A DNA stretch of 64,000 nt, from the NCBI RefSeq assembly GCF_003287935.1, contig NZ_CP030287.1:6909227-6973226 (forward strand), read 5' to 3'. This DNA is from Streptomyces sp. ICC1 (lineage in GTDB: Bacteria; Actinomycetota; Actinomycetes; Streptomycetales; Streptomycetaceae). This document shows positions 1 through 8,736 of the stretch, one piece after another. The translations under genes were made by a program, and so were the position numbers. Each line of letters starts with the position of its first letter. Within the stretch, counting starts at the first letter, position 1. A model generated the notes under the pieces. The model searched no databases. It was not told where the DNA came from and was given only the letters and a program-made list of their open reading frames with translations.

Positions 1-729
1 GCTGCGGCCGGGGCCGTGGAAGCGGCGCACCGGGGTGCCGGGGGCGAACCTCTCGATCTCCCGCTGCCAGTTGCCCAGCAGTGAGGCCGGGCAGACCACC
101 AGCGTCGGGCCCTTGTGCCCCAGCTCCCGCCGGTGGAGGTGCAGGGCGATGAGGGTGACGGTCTTGCCGAGGCCCATGTCGTCGGCGAGGCAGGCGCCGA
201 GGCCGAGCCCGGTCATCCGGGCCAGCCAGCGCAGGCCGCGCAGCTGGTAGTCGCGCAGGGTGGCGTGGAGCGCGGCCGGCTCGCCGACGGGCAGCCCGGC
301 GCCGGTGGGGGCCGGAGCGTCGGCGCGGGCGTCCGCGCGGGCGTCGGCGCGTTCCGGGTCGGCGGCGAGCAGCGCGCGGAGGCCCTCCAGCGGACCGGCG
401 GTCTCCACTTCGTACCGCACGCCGTCCAGCTCCGCCGAGCCGGTGAGTACGGCGGCCAGCGCGTCGGCGGTCGTCACCTCGCGGCCCTGGCGCAGGCGGG
501 ACCGGGCCCGGCGGGCCTCGGCCGGATCGATCAGGACCCACTGGTCGCGCAGCCGGACCAGGGGGCGCCTCGCCTCGGCGAGCAGGTCCAGCTCCCCGGC
601 GGTCAGATCGCCCTGGCCGCCGAGTGCGTGGCGCCAGGTGAGGGGGCGGCGACCACCGAGCTCTGAGCGAGGTAGATCGGCGGCAGCGTCAGATGTGGAT
701 AAGGGCCAGCCCCCTGGACGCGGCAAAGA
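1..729 (-). pseudogene. SNF2-family DEAD/DEAH helicase, 5'-truncated and cut by the window edge
   Basis: On the minus strand an open frame runs off the left edge and carries SNF2 helicase sequence: the Q-like region LRDYQLRGLRWLARM, Walker A DDMGLGKTVTL, and motif Ia-like TLVVCPASLLGNWQREI. These proteins are SWI2/SNF2 ATP-dependent DNA translocases. Family-like sequence upstream includes WRHALGG and LRDQWVLIDP, but family-like sequence stops near 663. The frame is closed by a TGA at 730-732 with no ATG or GTG before the helicase-like part (only a TTG at 724-726). Actinobacterial SNF2 proteins usually have several hundred residues ahead of Walker A, and only about 170 codons remain here. I infer loss of the 5' end. 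The missing part should lie to the right, where an S18 fragment now sits. Confidence 0.7.
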
Positions 730-902
730 TCACCTACGTCGACTACAAGGACACCGACCTGCTGCGGAAGTTCATCTCCGACCGCGGCAAGATCCGTAGC
801 CGCCGCGTCACCCGCGTAACGGCCCAGCAGCAGCGCCGGCTCGCCGCAGCGATCAAGAACGCGCGCGAGATGGCCCTGCTCCCCTACGGCACCAGCCGAT
901 AG
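693..902 (+). pseudogene. Zinc-independent 30S ribosomal protein S18 (rpsR2-type), N-terminus missing
   Basis: From [20 protein letters not shown] onward the 60-odd residues match bacterial S18, ending in the typical [14 protein letters not shown]. There is no Cys in the RVTAQQQRR segment, where zinc-binding S18 has Cys/His, so this belongs to the C-minus paralogue group that substitutes under zinc limitation. The basic N-terminal arm (roughly 12-20 residues) is absent; the only in-frame ATG gives MWIRAS in front of PLD, and no ribosome binding site precedes it. The 5' end abuts the truncated SNF2 gene head to head. I call it a fragment. A short functional S18 starting at this ATG is possible but unlikely. 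Confidence 0.65.
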
Positions 903-959
903 GGACTCGCGGCCTTCTCTCCGTGACTCCTCCACGATGCCTCTGGGAGGCTGCCGGAC

Positions 960-1511
960 ATGACGGTGCACAAGGCCCCCGCATTCCTGGACATCACCCA
1001 CCCCGAGGACGTCACCCCGGTGCTCAGACGGGAGCTCGTTGACTGCTGGGAAACAGTGGCCAACGCCGGCGGCGCCGTCATCGCCGCCGGATTCCCGCTG
1101 CCACCGGTGAGCGCACGCGTCGTCGGGCCCGTGGTGGACGAGCTCATCCACGGGCTCGACCCCCGCTGCCGCAGGCTGCTCATCGCCACCGTCGACAGCG
1201 ACCTCGCCGGCTGGCTGATCGTCCGCCGCGATCCGCATCCCCTGGTCGCGCACTGCGGCGTGATCAACCACGTGCAGACCCACCCCCGCTATCGCGGCCG
1301 TGGCATCGGGGCCGCACTGATGAATCGGGTCCGTGACCTCGCCCGGGACGAGATGGGCCTGGAAAGGCTGTCACTCGCCGCCAGAGGCGGCCTTGGGCTT
1401 GAGGAGTTCTACCGCAAGCTGGGCTGGCTGGAGGTCGGCCGATGGCCCCGTGCGTTGCGTGTGGCCCCGGGTGACGACCGGGACGAGATCCTGATGAGCC
1501 TGCCCCTCTGA
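960..1511 (+). CDS. GNAT-family N-acetyltransferase
   Basis: A 183-residue protein with the acetyl-CoA pyrophosphate-binding loop of the GNAT fold, HPRYRGRGIGAALM, at about residues 106-120, followed by an FYRKLGW motif typical of the C-terminal GNAT helix/strand. It should transfer an acetyl group from acetyl-CoA to an amine; the substrate cannot be told. The start is supported by GGGAGG about 8 bp upstream. It lies just before the PLP-enzyme operon on the same strand but is separated from it by 140 bp that contain a palindrome, so membership in that locus is uncertain. Confidence 0.85.
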   Translation: MTVHKAPAFLDITHPEDVTPVLRRELVDCWETVANAGGAVIAAGFPLPPVSARVVGPVVDELIHGLDPRCRRLLIATVDSDLAGWLIVRRDPHPLVAHCGVINHVQTHPRYRGRGIGAALMNRVRDLARDEMGLERLSLAARGGLGLEEFYRKLGWLEVGRWPRALRVAPGDDRDEILMSLPL

Positions 1512-1589
1512 CCGTCCCGATCCGGCCGTCCGCCGACGTGTTGCGGTCCCTCCCCCGCCGAGCCGGGGGCAAAGAGCCCGGCGAGGGTT

Positions 1590-1605
1590 ACGGTCGTATG
1601 ACCGT
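1590..1605. promoter_or_regulatory. Candidate operator upstream of the PLP-enzyme operon
   Basis: A perfect inverted repeat, ACGGTC-GTAT-GACCGT, lies 47 bp before the start of the first biosynthetic gene. Spacing and position fit a dimeric regulator site, but no regulator gene is adjacent and the promoter itself could not be placed with confidence. Confidence 0.4.
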
Positions 1606-1651
1606 TTGCCGAAACCGGTACGTATTCCTCGTCGGGGAGGGAACAGCTGGG

Positions 1652-3133
1652 ATGAGCAACGCACCTCTGTACTTGGAGCCGCGCCTTGAACCGCGGCTGA
1701 CGTCCTTGCTGGACGAGTCTGCCTTCCTGCATACGCTCGTGGACGGGCTCGGATCACCCCTGAACCTGGTGCTGCCTCAGCAGCTCGCGGAGAACGTGGC
1801 GCGCTTCCGCTCCGTCCTGCGCCGGCGCCGCCTCGGCGGCCAGGTCTACTTCGCGCACAAGGCCAACCGCTCCAGCGCACTCGTCAGGCGGCTCACCACG
1901 ACCGGCGCCGCCCTCGACGCCGCCTCGCTCAGCGAGTTGCAGCATGCGCTCGGGTCCGGATTCACCGGAGACCGGATCATGGCGACCGGACCCAAGGACC
2001 CCGCCTTCCTCTGGCTGGCCGCCCGCTCCGGAGCGACCGTCAATGCCGACGGGGCCGCGGAGCTGGAAGAGGCCGCCGGTCTCGTCGGCGCGTACGGCCT
2101 GCCGCGCCTGCGGGTGCTGCTGCGGCTGTCCGAGTTCGAGACGTCCGGCGCGAAGGTGCTCTCCCGCCGCAGCCGCTTCGGCACCTCCGTGAAGTCCCTG
2201 AACGACCTGCTCGACGTACTCGAACGCCACCAGGACGCGCTGGAGCCGATCGGTGTCGGCTACCACCTCGACACCACGAGCCTGGACGAGAAGGCGACGG
2301 CGCTGGAGGGGTGCCTGCGGGCCATGGAGGAGTTACGCATCCGGGGGTTCCGGCCGAGCGTCGTCGATGTCGGCGGCGGCTTCGGCGTCAGCTACCTGGC
2401 CCACGCCGAACAGTGGGACCGCTACACCACCGAGCTCACCCACGCCGTCATGGGCCGTCGCCCACCCCTGACCTGGGGCGGGCACGGCTACGGCCTGCGC
2501 GTGGAGAACAGCACCCTCAAAGGGGCCCTCGGGCTGTACCCGGCACACCGGCCCGTCGTCGGCCCCGACTACCTCGACGAGCTACTCTCGCGCCCCGCGC
2601 CGGGCCTGGGACGCCCGCTGGGCACCCTGCTGTTGGAGAGCCTGTACGACCTTTACGCAGAGCCGGGCCGGGCGCTGGCGGACCAGTGCGGTCTCTCCCT
2701 CGCCAGGGTGCTGGAGGTACGGCGTACCGAATCCGGGGAGCATCTGGTCCGCCTCGCGATGAACGCCGGCGACGTCAGCCTGGAGGACCACAGCGTCCTG
2801 ATGGACCCCGTGGTCGTTCCCCGCAACGGCCCTGCGGCGGGCCCACCGGAGCCGGTCGCAGTGCACCTGATGGGCAACCTTTGCCTGGAGGCCGACCTCA
2901 TCACCCGCAGAACGGTGTTCCTGCCCCGGCTGCCGAACCCCGGCGACCTCCTCGCCTTCGCCAACACCGCGGGCTACTGCATGGACTTCAGCGCCACCCA
3001 GGCCCAACAGCAGCCCGTCGCCCGCAAGGTCGCGGTCCAGGAGGTGGCCCACCAAGAGGAGACAGGGGCCTGGAGCTGGTGCCTGGACGAGCACTACTGG
3101 CCGATCGCACGTACGGGGGGACAGCAGGGATGA
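1652..3133 (+). CDS. Y4yA-type PLP-dependent decarboxylase (fold type III)
   Basis: A 493-residue protein of the ornithine/diaminopimelate decarboxylase fold. The PLP lysine is K70 in VYFAHKANRS; the glycine-rich phosphate loop is VDVGGGFGVSY; EPGRALADQCG follows. Family knowledge: group IV decarboxylases remove the alpha-carboxylate of basic amino acids or of amino-acid/citryl adducts, and the Y4yA branch is often found beside a SbnA/cysteine-synthase-like gene, as in rhizobial y4xP-y4yA. Here that partner follows with an ATGA overlap. The chosen start has GGGGAGGGA 9 bp upstream; two upstream in-frame ATGs lack such a site. It is the first gene of a four-gene operon. The real substrate is unknown. 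Confidence 0.85.
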   Translation: MSNAPLYLEPRLEPRLTSLLDESAFLHTLVDGLGSPLNLVLPQQLAENVARFRSVLRRRRLGGQVYFAHKANRSSALVRRLTTTGAALDAASLSELQHALGSGFTGDRIMATGPKDPAFLWLAARSGATVNADGAAELEEAAGLVGAYGLPRLRVLLRLSEFETSGAKVLSRRSRFGTSVKSLNDLLDVLERHQDALEPIGVGYHLDTTSLDEKATALEGCLRAMEELRIRGFRPSVVDVGGGFGVSYLAHAEQWDRYTTELTHAVMGRRPPLTWGGHGYGLRVENSTLKGALGLYPAHRPVVGPDYLDELLSRPAPGLGRPLGTLLLESLYDLYAEPGRALADQCGLSLARVLEVRRTESGEHLVRLAMNAGDVSLEDHSVLMDPVVVPRNGPAAGPPEPVAVHLMGNLCLEADLITRRTVFLPRLPNPGDLLAFANTAGYCMDFSATQAQQQPVARKVAVQEVAHQEETGAWSWCLDEHYWPIARTGGQQG

Positions 3134-4449
3134 GGTACGAGAGCATCATCGAGGCCATCGGCAACACGCCGCTGGTCCGCATCGACCCGGCCGTGCACGG
3201 CCTGCGCAACATCGACCTCTACGCCAAGCTGGAGATGCTCAACCCCTTCGGCTCGCTGAAGGACCGGGCCGCCTGGAACATGGTCCGCCCGGGACTGGCG
3301 GACGCCGCGGAGCGCGGCGAGACGATCGTGGAGCTGTCCAGCGGAAACACGGCCAAGGCCCTGGCCCTCATCGCCGGTCTTCACAGGCTGCCCTTCAAGA
3401 GCGTCACCAACCGCATGCGCATCCCCGAGATCAAGGACCTGCTCCTGCTGCTGGGCGCGGAGATCGAGGAGTTGCCCGGCCGGAGCGAGTGTCTGGACCC
3501 CACCGACACCGAGGACCCGCTGACCCTCTTCCACCAGCAGTTGAACCGCCCCGGCAGTGCTCACCTCCACACCGACCAGTACTTCAACCCCTTGAACGCC
3601 GAGGCGCACGCGCAAGGCACCGGACCGGAGATCATCGCGGACCTGGACGGCCGGGCGCCCGACTGGTTCATTGCCTGCGTCGGCACCGCCGGCTCTTCCA
3701 CCGGGGTCGCCTCGGCGTTGCGCGCTCACGATCCTGCGGTGCGCGTGATCGGTCTGGTGGGGCAGAAATCGGACTTCATCCCCGGCATCCGCACCATCGA
3801 CGAGGTACAGGAAGTGGGTCTTTTCGACCCTGGCGTGTACGACACGATCGAACCGGTGAGCGCGGACGAGGCCATCGACGGGATGTTGACGCTGCTGCGC
3901 CGGTGCGGCCTGCTCGCCGGCCCCACCGGCGGGGCGGCCTACCACGGCGCCGTACGCCATCTCCAGCCGCTCGACGCCGCATTGACCGAGAAGCGGACGG
4001 CCGTCTTCATCGTCTGCGACCGGGCGGAGAGCTACCTCGGCTACGTGCGCGAGCGCCGGCCGGAGCTGCTGGGAAGGGCGCCCGTGAAGAACTCGGTCGC
4101 CACCCTGACCGCCGCGGAGCTGGACGCCGTGACGGCCGTCGAGGTCGACGCGGCGCAGAAGTGGATCGGGGTGGAGCAGCCGCTGGTGGTGGACCTGCGC
4201 GGCCCCTTCGCGTACGCCGCCCTCCACATCGACGGCTCGGTCAACATCGTCGACGAGCTGTTCGAGGAACTGCTGCGGGGAGGCCTTCCGTTCAGCAAGA
4301 GCCGATCAGTGCTGCTGGTGTGCCCGGTCGGCGAGAAGTCCGCCCGGTACGCGGCCCTGCTCACGCGCATGGGCCACCCCGACGTACGCAGCCTCGCCGG
4401 CGGCATCATCGCCTGGCGGGACTCGGGCGCGCCGCTGGTACGTGACTGA
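3130..4449 (+). CDS. Cysteine synthase-like PLP enzyme fused to a C-terminal rhodanese domain
   Basis: A 439-residue two-domain protein. Residues 1 to about 310 are a fold-type II beta-family enzyme: GNTPLVRI, the PLP lysine K44 in NPFGSLKDRAAWN, the asparagine loop LSSGNTAKAL and the phosphate loop GTAGSSTG. Residues about 325-439 are a rhodanese: VVDLRGPFAYAALHIDGSVNI and the six-residue active loop CPVGEKS with its cysteine intact. The PLP half should make a beta-replacement on serine-, O-acetylserine- or O-phosphoserine-type substrates, as in CysK or SbnA. The rhodanese half should carry a persulfide, so a direct sulfur hand-over is a reasonable inference. It overlaps the decarboxylase before it by 4 bp and the desulfurase after it by 8 bp (or not at all, if that gene starts at its ATG). 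Confidence 0.88.
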   Translation: MRYESIIEAIGNTPLVRIDPAVHGLRNIDLYAKLEMLNPFGSLKDRAAWNMVRPGLADAAERGETIVELSSGNTAKALALIAGLHRLPFKSVTNRMRIPEIKDLLLLLGAEIEELPGRSECLDPTDTEDPLTLFHQQLNRPGSAHLHTDQYFNPLNAEAHAQGTGPEIIADLDGRAPDWFIACVGTAGSSTGVASALRAHDPAVRVIGLVGQKSDFIPGIRTIDEVQEVGLFDPGVYDTIEPVSADEAIDGMLTLLRRCGLLAGPTGGAAYHGAVRHLQPLDAALTEKRTAVFIVCDRAESYLGYVRERRPELLGRAPVKNSVATLTAAELDAVTAVEVDAAQKWIGVEQPLVVDLRGPFAYAALHIDGSVNIVDELFEELLRGGLPFSKSRSVLLVCPVGEKSARYAALLTRMGHPDVRSLAGGIIAWRDSGAPLVRD

Positions 4450-5650
4450 CATGGCGGACCCCGCAGCCGAACTCGAGGAGTTGGCGTCGTGGCAACGGCC
4501 GCTGCGCGCGCAGTTCCCTCTGATAGTCAGCCACCCGGACCCGGCGTACCTGGACAGCGCTGCCACCACGCAGAAGCCGCAGGCCGTCCTGGACGCCGTA
4601 CAGGCCTACCTCACCACCTCCAACGCCAACGCGGGCCGTGGCTCGTACCCCTGGGCCAACACCACCACGGCCCTGGTGGAGCGCACGCGCGAGCGGGTCA
4701 AGGAGTTCCTCGGCGACCCGGATCCGGACCGGTCATCGGTGCATTTCACGAGCGGGGCCTCGGAGGGGCTGCGTACCGTCGCGCGGGACTGGCTGCCCGC
4801 GCTGCTCGCCGACGGGGACGAGATCTTCGTACCGTTCGCCGACCACCAGGCGAACCTCGCGCCCTGGCTGGAAGCCCGGGCGCTGCTGGCCCGTCAAGGG
4901 GTACGGATCGTGGTGCGCGAACTTCCGTACCAGGCGGGTTCCGGGGACTACGATCCGGAGGCGCTCGCCAGGGCCGTCGGACCGCGTACCCGCTTCGTGG
5001 CCGCCACCCACGTGCACCACGTCTACGGCGTCGACATGAACGTGCACCGCATGCGTGAGGTGGTCGGCCCGGACGTGGTCATCTGTGTGGACGCCGCGCA
5101 GAGCATCGGCCATCTGCCGGTTTCCGTGGCCGACCTGGACGTGGACTTCCTGGTCTTCTCCGGTCACAAGGCTCTCGCCCTGCCGGGGACCGGCGCCGTC
5201 TGGGCCCGGGGCCTGCGCGGACCGGGCTTCCGGCCGGGCGGCTGGCCGGGCACCCCGAACACGGCCGGCATCGCGAGCCTGGCCGCGGCGCTCGACTGGC
5301 TCGACGCCGCCGGGACCGACCGGATCGAGCGCTGGACCGTGGCGCTGGCGGCCTTGCTGACCGACGGACTGAGCCGGATGCCGGCGTACGAGGTCCTCGG
5401 CTGCCAGACCAGCCTCACGGCCGGCTCGCAGGTGCAGCGCAGGAGCAGCATCGTGACCTTCCGGCATCGCGGGATCAGCTCCCAGGACCTGGGGTTCATC
5501 CTTTTCAGCCACGGCTTCATGGTGCGCTCGGACGATCACTGCCAGGCCGGGCGGAGTGTACGGGACGGCTCGGTGCGGGTCAGCCTGCACGTGTACAACA
5601 CGCCCGAAGAGATGACGAAGTTGCTCACCGCGCTCGCCGGACTGCAATGA
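4442..5650 (+). CDS. SufS-like cysteine desulfurase (aminotransferase class V)
   Basis: A 402-residue fold-type I PLP enzyme. Visible landmarks are YLDSAATTQKP at the N-terminus, TSGASEGLR, the cofactor-stacking histidine in FADHQANLAPW (H135), D218 in CVDAAQS, the PLP lysine K243 in FSGHKALALPGTG, and a cysteine in the SufS/CsdA catalytic loop (C367 in SDDHCQAG). All residues needed to draw sulfur from cysteine as an enzyme persulfide are present. No sufBCD or iscU-like scaffold gene is nearby, so its sulfur probably goes to the rhodanese domain next door rather than to Fe-S clusters. GTG at 4442 overlaps the upstream gene; ATG at 4451 is an alternative start. Confidence 0.88.
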   Translation: MTDMADPAAELEELASWQRPLRAQFPLIVSHPDPAYLDSAATTQKPQAVLDAVQAYLTTSNANAGRGSYPWANTTTALVERTRERVKEFLGDPDPDRSSVHFTSGASEGLRTVARDWLPALLADGDEIFVPFADHQANLAPWLEARALLARQGVRIVVRELPYQAGSGDYDPEALARAVGPRTRFVAATHVHHVYGVDMNVHRMREVVGPDVVICVDAAQSIGHLPVSVADLDVDFLVFSGHKALALPGTGAVWARGLRGPGFRPGGWPGTPNTAGIASLAAALDWLDAAGTDRIERWTVALAALLTDGLSRMPAYEVLGCQTSLTAGSQVQRRSSIVTFRHRGISSQDLGFILFSHGFMVRSDDHCQAGRSVRDGSVRVSLHVYNTPEEMTKLLTALAGLQ

Positions 5651-5698
5651 TTTTCATGAGCAGACTGTGGTCACGGTGACGGAGGCGATTCGATCGCT

Positions 5699-6454
5699 AT
5701 GAGCATGAGTACGGTGGCGGCCGCGCGCTGGGTGGAGCGCTGGGAATGCCAGCAGCAGCGCTACGCGGTCGACCGCGAAGAGAGGTTCACCGTCATCGCG
5801 GACGTGGTCGAACGCGTCACGCTCGGCCGGCCCGCCCCGCTGGTGGTCGACCTGGGCAGCGGGCCGGGATCTCTGGCCGCGCGGCTGGCCAGTCGGCTGC
5901 CCACCGCGGATGTTCTGGCCGTCGATGCCGACCCGCTGCTGCTGGAACTGGGCAGGGCGCACTACGGCACGGCCCTGCGGTACGTCGAGGCGTTGATCGG
6001 TGCGCCGGGATGGCTCGACGCGCTCGCCCTGGACCGCCCGGTCGACGCGGCCGTCTCCACCACGGCCCTCCACTATCTGGGTGAGCCCAGCTTGCGGAAC
6101 GTCTACCGGGACCTCGCCGAACGGCTGCGGCCCGGCGGGGTGCTCGTCAACGGCGACCACATCAGCCCGGATTCCGCGAGGATCCGCGATCTCGCTCTCG
6201 ACATCGGCCGCCGACACTCCGAACGGTGCCTGGCCTTCACCCACGAGGACTGGCAGTCCTGGTGGTCCGGGGCCGCCGCCGATCCCGAATTCGCGCCCTT
6301 CCTCGCAGGGCGGGGCGAGCGCCGCCATCCGCCCTGCGAGGGCAATGACCTTCCTCTGTCCGGCCATGTCGAGCTGCTGCGCGAGGCGGGGTTCGGACAC
6401 GTCGGAACCGTCTGGCAATTCGGCAACAGCCATGTGCTGGTCGCCGTGCGCTGA
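5699..6454 (+). CDS. Class I SAM-dependent methyltransferase
   Basis: A 251-residue protein with the Rossmann motif I VVDLGSGPGSLAARL, acidic motif II (VLAVDADP) and a post-motif VSTTALHYL. It transfers a methyl group from SAM to an unidentified substrate; the fold resembles small-molecule methyltransferases. It is the last gene of the plus-strand biosynthetic operon, 48 bp after the desulfurase, with GGAGG about 13 bp upstream of the chosen ATG. Its stop codon lies only 3 bp from the stop of the convergent ABC operon, leaving no room for a terminator between the two transcripts. Confidence 0.85.
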   Translation: MSMSTVAAARWVERWECQQQRYAVDREERFTVIADVVERVTLGRPAPLVVDLGSGPGSLAARLASRLPTADVLAVDADPLLLELGRAHYGTALRYVEALIGAPGWLDALALDRPVDAAVSTTALHYLGEPSLRNVYRDLAERLRPGGVLVNGDHISPDSARIRDLALDIGRRHSERCLAFTHEDWQSWWSGAAADPEFAPFLAGRGERRHPPCEGNDLPLSGHVELLREAGFGHVGTVWQFGNSHVLVAVR

Positions 6455-6457
6455 TCC

Positions 6458-7930
6458 TCACCGCGCTGCGGCCTGTAGGAGGGCTCTGGTGAACGAGTGC
6501 TGTGGTGCGTCGATCAGGCGGGGGGCCGGCCCTTCCTCGACGATGCGGCCCGCGTCCAGGACCGCGATCCGGTCGGCCAGGCAGGCCGCGGCCGCGAGGT
6601 CGTGGGTGATGAACACCAGGGTGAGTTCCGTGCGTTCGCGGAGTCGGGCGAGTACGTCGAGGATGGCGTGCCGCGTGACAGGGTCGAGACCGGAGGTGAT
6701 CTCGTCGCAGATGAGGACCTGCGGCTCCGCCAGCAGAGCCCGGGCGAGTGCGGCCCGCTGGAGTTCACCGCCCGAGAGCCCGCCGGGGCGGCGCTCGGCG
6801 AGACTCGCGGTCAGGCCCAGTTCCTCAAGGGTCGCCGCGGCCGCCCGGCGGGCGTCGTGCCGATCCGCCCCCCGCAGGCGCACCGCGCTGCGGGCGACCT
6901 GGTCTAGGACGGGCCGGTGTTCGTCGAAGGCGGCCTTCGCGTCCTGGAACACGTACTGCACGGCGGCCAGTTCGGCGCGGGTGCGCGATCGCAGGCTGCG
7001 CGGCAGCGGGGTCCCGTCGAGCAGGACCGTACCGTCGTACGCGGAGTGCAGGCCGGCCAGGCAGCGTCCCAGGGTGGTCTTGCCACTGCCGGAGCGGCCG
7101 ACGAGCGCCAGGCACTCCCCCACCGCCACCGAGACCCCGATGTCGCTCAGTACGTCGATGGTGCCCCGGGCTGCGCGGTGTTTCGCGGTCAGGTCTTGTG
7201 CCTCAAGACGTACGGGCCCGCGCGGGCGGGCTGTTCGCGCTGCGCGGGGCGCCTCCTGCGGGAGGTCGGTGAGCACCGACGAGGTCGGCCCTCGGTCCAC
7301 GACGCGGCCTTCCCGCATGACCACGACCTCGTCCGCCAGCTCTCGTACCACGTCGAGGTCGTGGCTGAGCAGGACGACGGCGATGCCCTGGCGCGCCACC
7401 GCCGCCAGTTCCGCGACGATGCCCTGTTTGGTGAGGACGTCCTGTCCGGTGGTGGGTTCGTCGGCGACGATGACGCGGGCACCCAGCAGCAGCGCCTGCG
7501 CCAGGACGACCCGCTGCTGCTGGCCGCCGGAGAGCTGGTGGGGGAAGCGGCGCAGTACGGCCGCGGGGTCCGGGATCTGCGCGAGGCACAGGGCCTTCTC
7601 GACGCGCCCGCGGATCTCGCCACGGTCGCCTCCCCGGCGGGCGGCGATGTCCCGTAGCAGTGCTCCCACGCGGCGGGCGGGATTGAGGACGGCCGCGGGG
7701 TGCTGGGGTACGTATCCCACCGCGCCCCCCGCCGTAGTGATCGTCCCTTCGACCGTGGCGCCCTGCGGGTATTCACCGAGCAGGGCAAGACCCGTGGTGG
7801 TCTTGCCGCTGCCGGACGGGCCGATGACGGCCGTGACCTTGCCGGCGTGGGCCTCAAGGCTCACGCCGTCGACGATCACCCGCCCGCCGATCTCCACCCT
7901 AAGGCCCTGCACCTCTGCGACCAGGCTCAT
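6458..7930 (-). CDS. ABC transporter ATP-binding protein with two fused ATPase domains (peptide/nickel type)
   Basis: A 490-residue protein holding two complete nucleotide-binding domains, equivalent to DppD and DppF joined. The N-terminal domain has Walker A GPSGSGKTTTG, signature LSGGQQQRV and Walker B VIVADEPTTG. The C-terminal domain has GRSGSGKTTLG, LSGGELQRA and VLICDEITSG. It powers the two permeases encoded just upstream, whose second gene overlaps its start by 4 bp. Fused double ATPases are common in actinobacterial peptide, nickel and metallophore uptake systems. It is the last gene of its operon. Confidence 0.92.
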   Translation of the reverse strand: MSLVAEVQGLRVEIGGRVIVDGVSLEAHAGKVTAVIGPSGSGKTTTGLALLGEYPQGATVEGTITTAGGAVGYVPQHPAAVLNPARRVGALLRDIAARRGGDRGEIRGRVEKALCLAQIPDPAAVLRRFPHQLSGGQQQRVVLAQALLLGARVIVADEPTTGQDVLTKQGIVAELAAVARQGIAVVLLSHDLDVVRELADEVVVMREGRVVDRGPTSSVLTDLPQEAPRAARTARPRGPVRLEAQDLTAKHRAARGTIDVLSDIGVSVAVGECLALVGRSGSGKTTLGRCLAGLHSAYDGTVLLDGTPLPRSLRSRTRAELAAVQYVFQDAKAAFDEHRPVLDQVARSAVRLRGADRHDARRAAAATLEELGLTASLAERRPGGLSGGELQRAALARALLAEPQVLICDEITSGLDPVTRHAILDVLARLRERTELTLVFITHDLAAAACLADRIAVLDAGRIVEEGPAPRLIDAPQHSFTRALLQAAAR

Positions 7931-8736
7931 GGCTTCGTTCCCTTCGTGTGGTCCGGTCGGTGCAGGGCGGCGTCGAACAGCAGGTTGGTGCCCATGGACA
8001 GGGCGGCGATGAGGAGGGCGGGCACCACTACGGCCCAGGGCTGGAGGAAGAGGCCGGTGCGGTTGCGGTCGACCATCACCGCCCAGTCGGCGGCGTCCGG
8101 CTGCACGCCGACGCCGAGGAAGGCTGCCGTGGCCACCAAGTACAGGGCGCCGGTCAGCCGGATCCCGGCATCGGCGGCGAGGGTGCGGCGCATGGCGCGC
8201 GCCACATAGCCCATCGCAGTGCGCCACCAGGACTCGCCCTGCACCCGCAGCGCTTCGACGGCGGGCCGGGAGGACACCTCCACGGCCGCCGCGTGGACGA
8301 CACGTGCCGCGTCGGGTGCGGCGGCTAGCCCGACCAGGGCGGTCAGCCCGACGGGACCGGGGGTGAGCGTCGCCGCGACGAGCAGCACCAGGAGCAGCGA
8401 GGGGACTGCGATCACCACGTCCAGGGGCCGCATCAGTACGTCCTCCAGCCAGGTACGGCGGGTAAGGGCGGCGGCGAGACCCAGAGGAATGGCGACGAGG
8501 TAGGCGAGCGCGGTCGCGGCGAGGGCCACCAGTACGACGGACCGGCCGCCGAACAGCACCTGCCGCCAGACATCGCGGCCGGTGAAGTCGGTGCCGAGCC
8601 AATGACCTTGGCCAGTGGCGAAGGAGACGGAACGCGGACCGGCAGGACCGGCCACCAGCGGCCCCAGCAGGGCGAGCAGCAGCGGTACGGCGACCAGCCC
8701 GAGGGCGAGCGCGTACCTCGGCAGGGTGTGCTTCAT
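7927..8736 (-). CDS. ABC transporter permease, DppC/NikC type
   Basis: A 269-residue membrane protein. An N-terminal helix is followed by the periplasmic HWLGTDFTGRDVWRQVLFGG motif that marks DppC/NikC-type permeases, then a BPD_transp_1 region with about five further helices. The EAA-like loop (EALRVQGESWWRTAMGYV) contacts the ATPase. It overlaps the upstream permease and the downstream ATPase gene by 4 bp each, so the subunits are probably made in coupled amounts. It forms a heterodimeric channel with the neighbouring DppB-type protein. Confidence 0.9.
   Translation of the reverse strand: MKHTLPRYALALGLVAVPLLLALLGPLVAGPAGPRSVSFATGQGHWLGTDFTGRDVWRQVLFGGRSVVLVALAATALAYLVAIPLGLAAALTRRTWLEDVLMRPLDVVIAVPSLLLVLLVAATLTPGPVGLTALVGLAAAPDAARVVHAAAVEVSSRPAVEALRVQGESWWRTAMGYVARAMRRTLAADAGIRLTGALYLVATAAFLGVGVQPDAADWAVMVDRNRTGLFLQPWAVVVPALLIAALSMGTNLLFDAALHRPDHTKGTKP

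Noticed and set aside
4442..5650. SufS-like gene considered as part of an Fe-S cluster (suf) operon
   Set aside because: No sufBCD, sufU or similar scaffold genes on either side; the partners are small-molecule enzymes.
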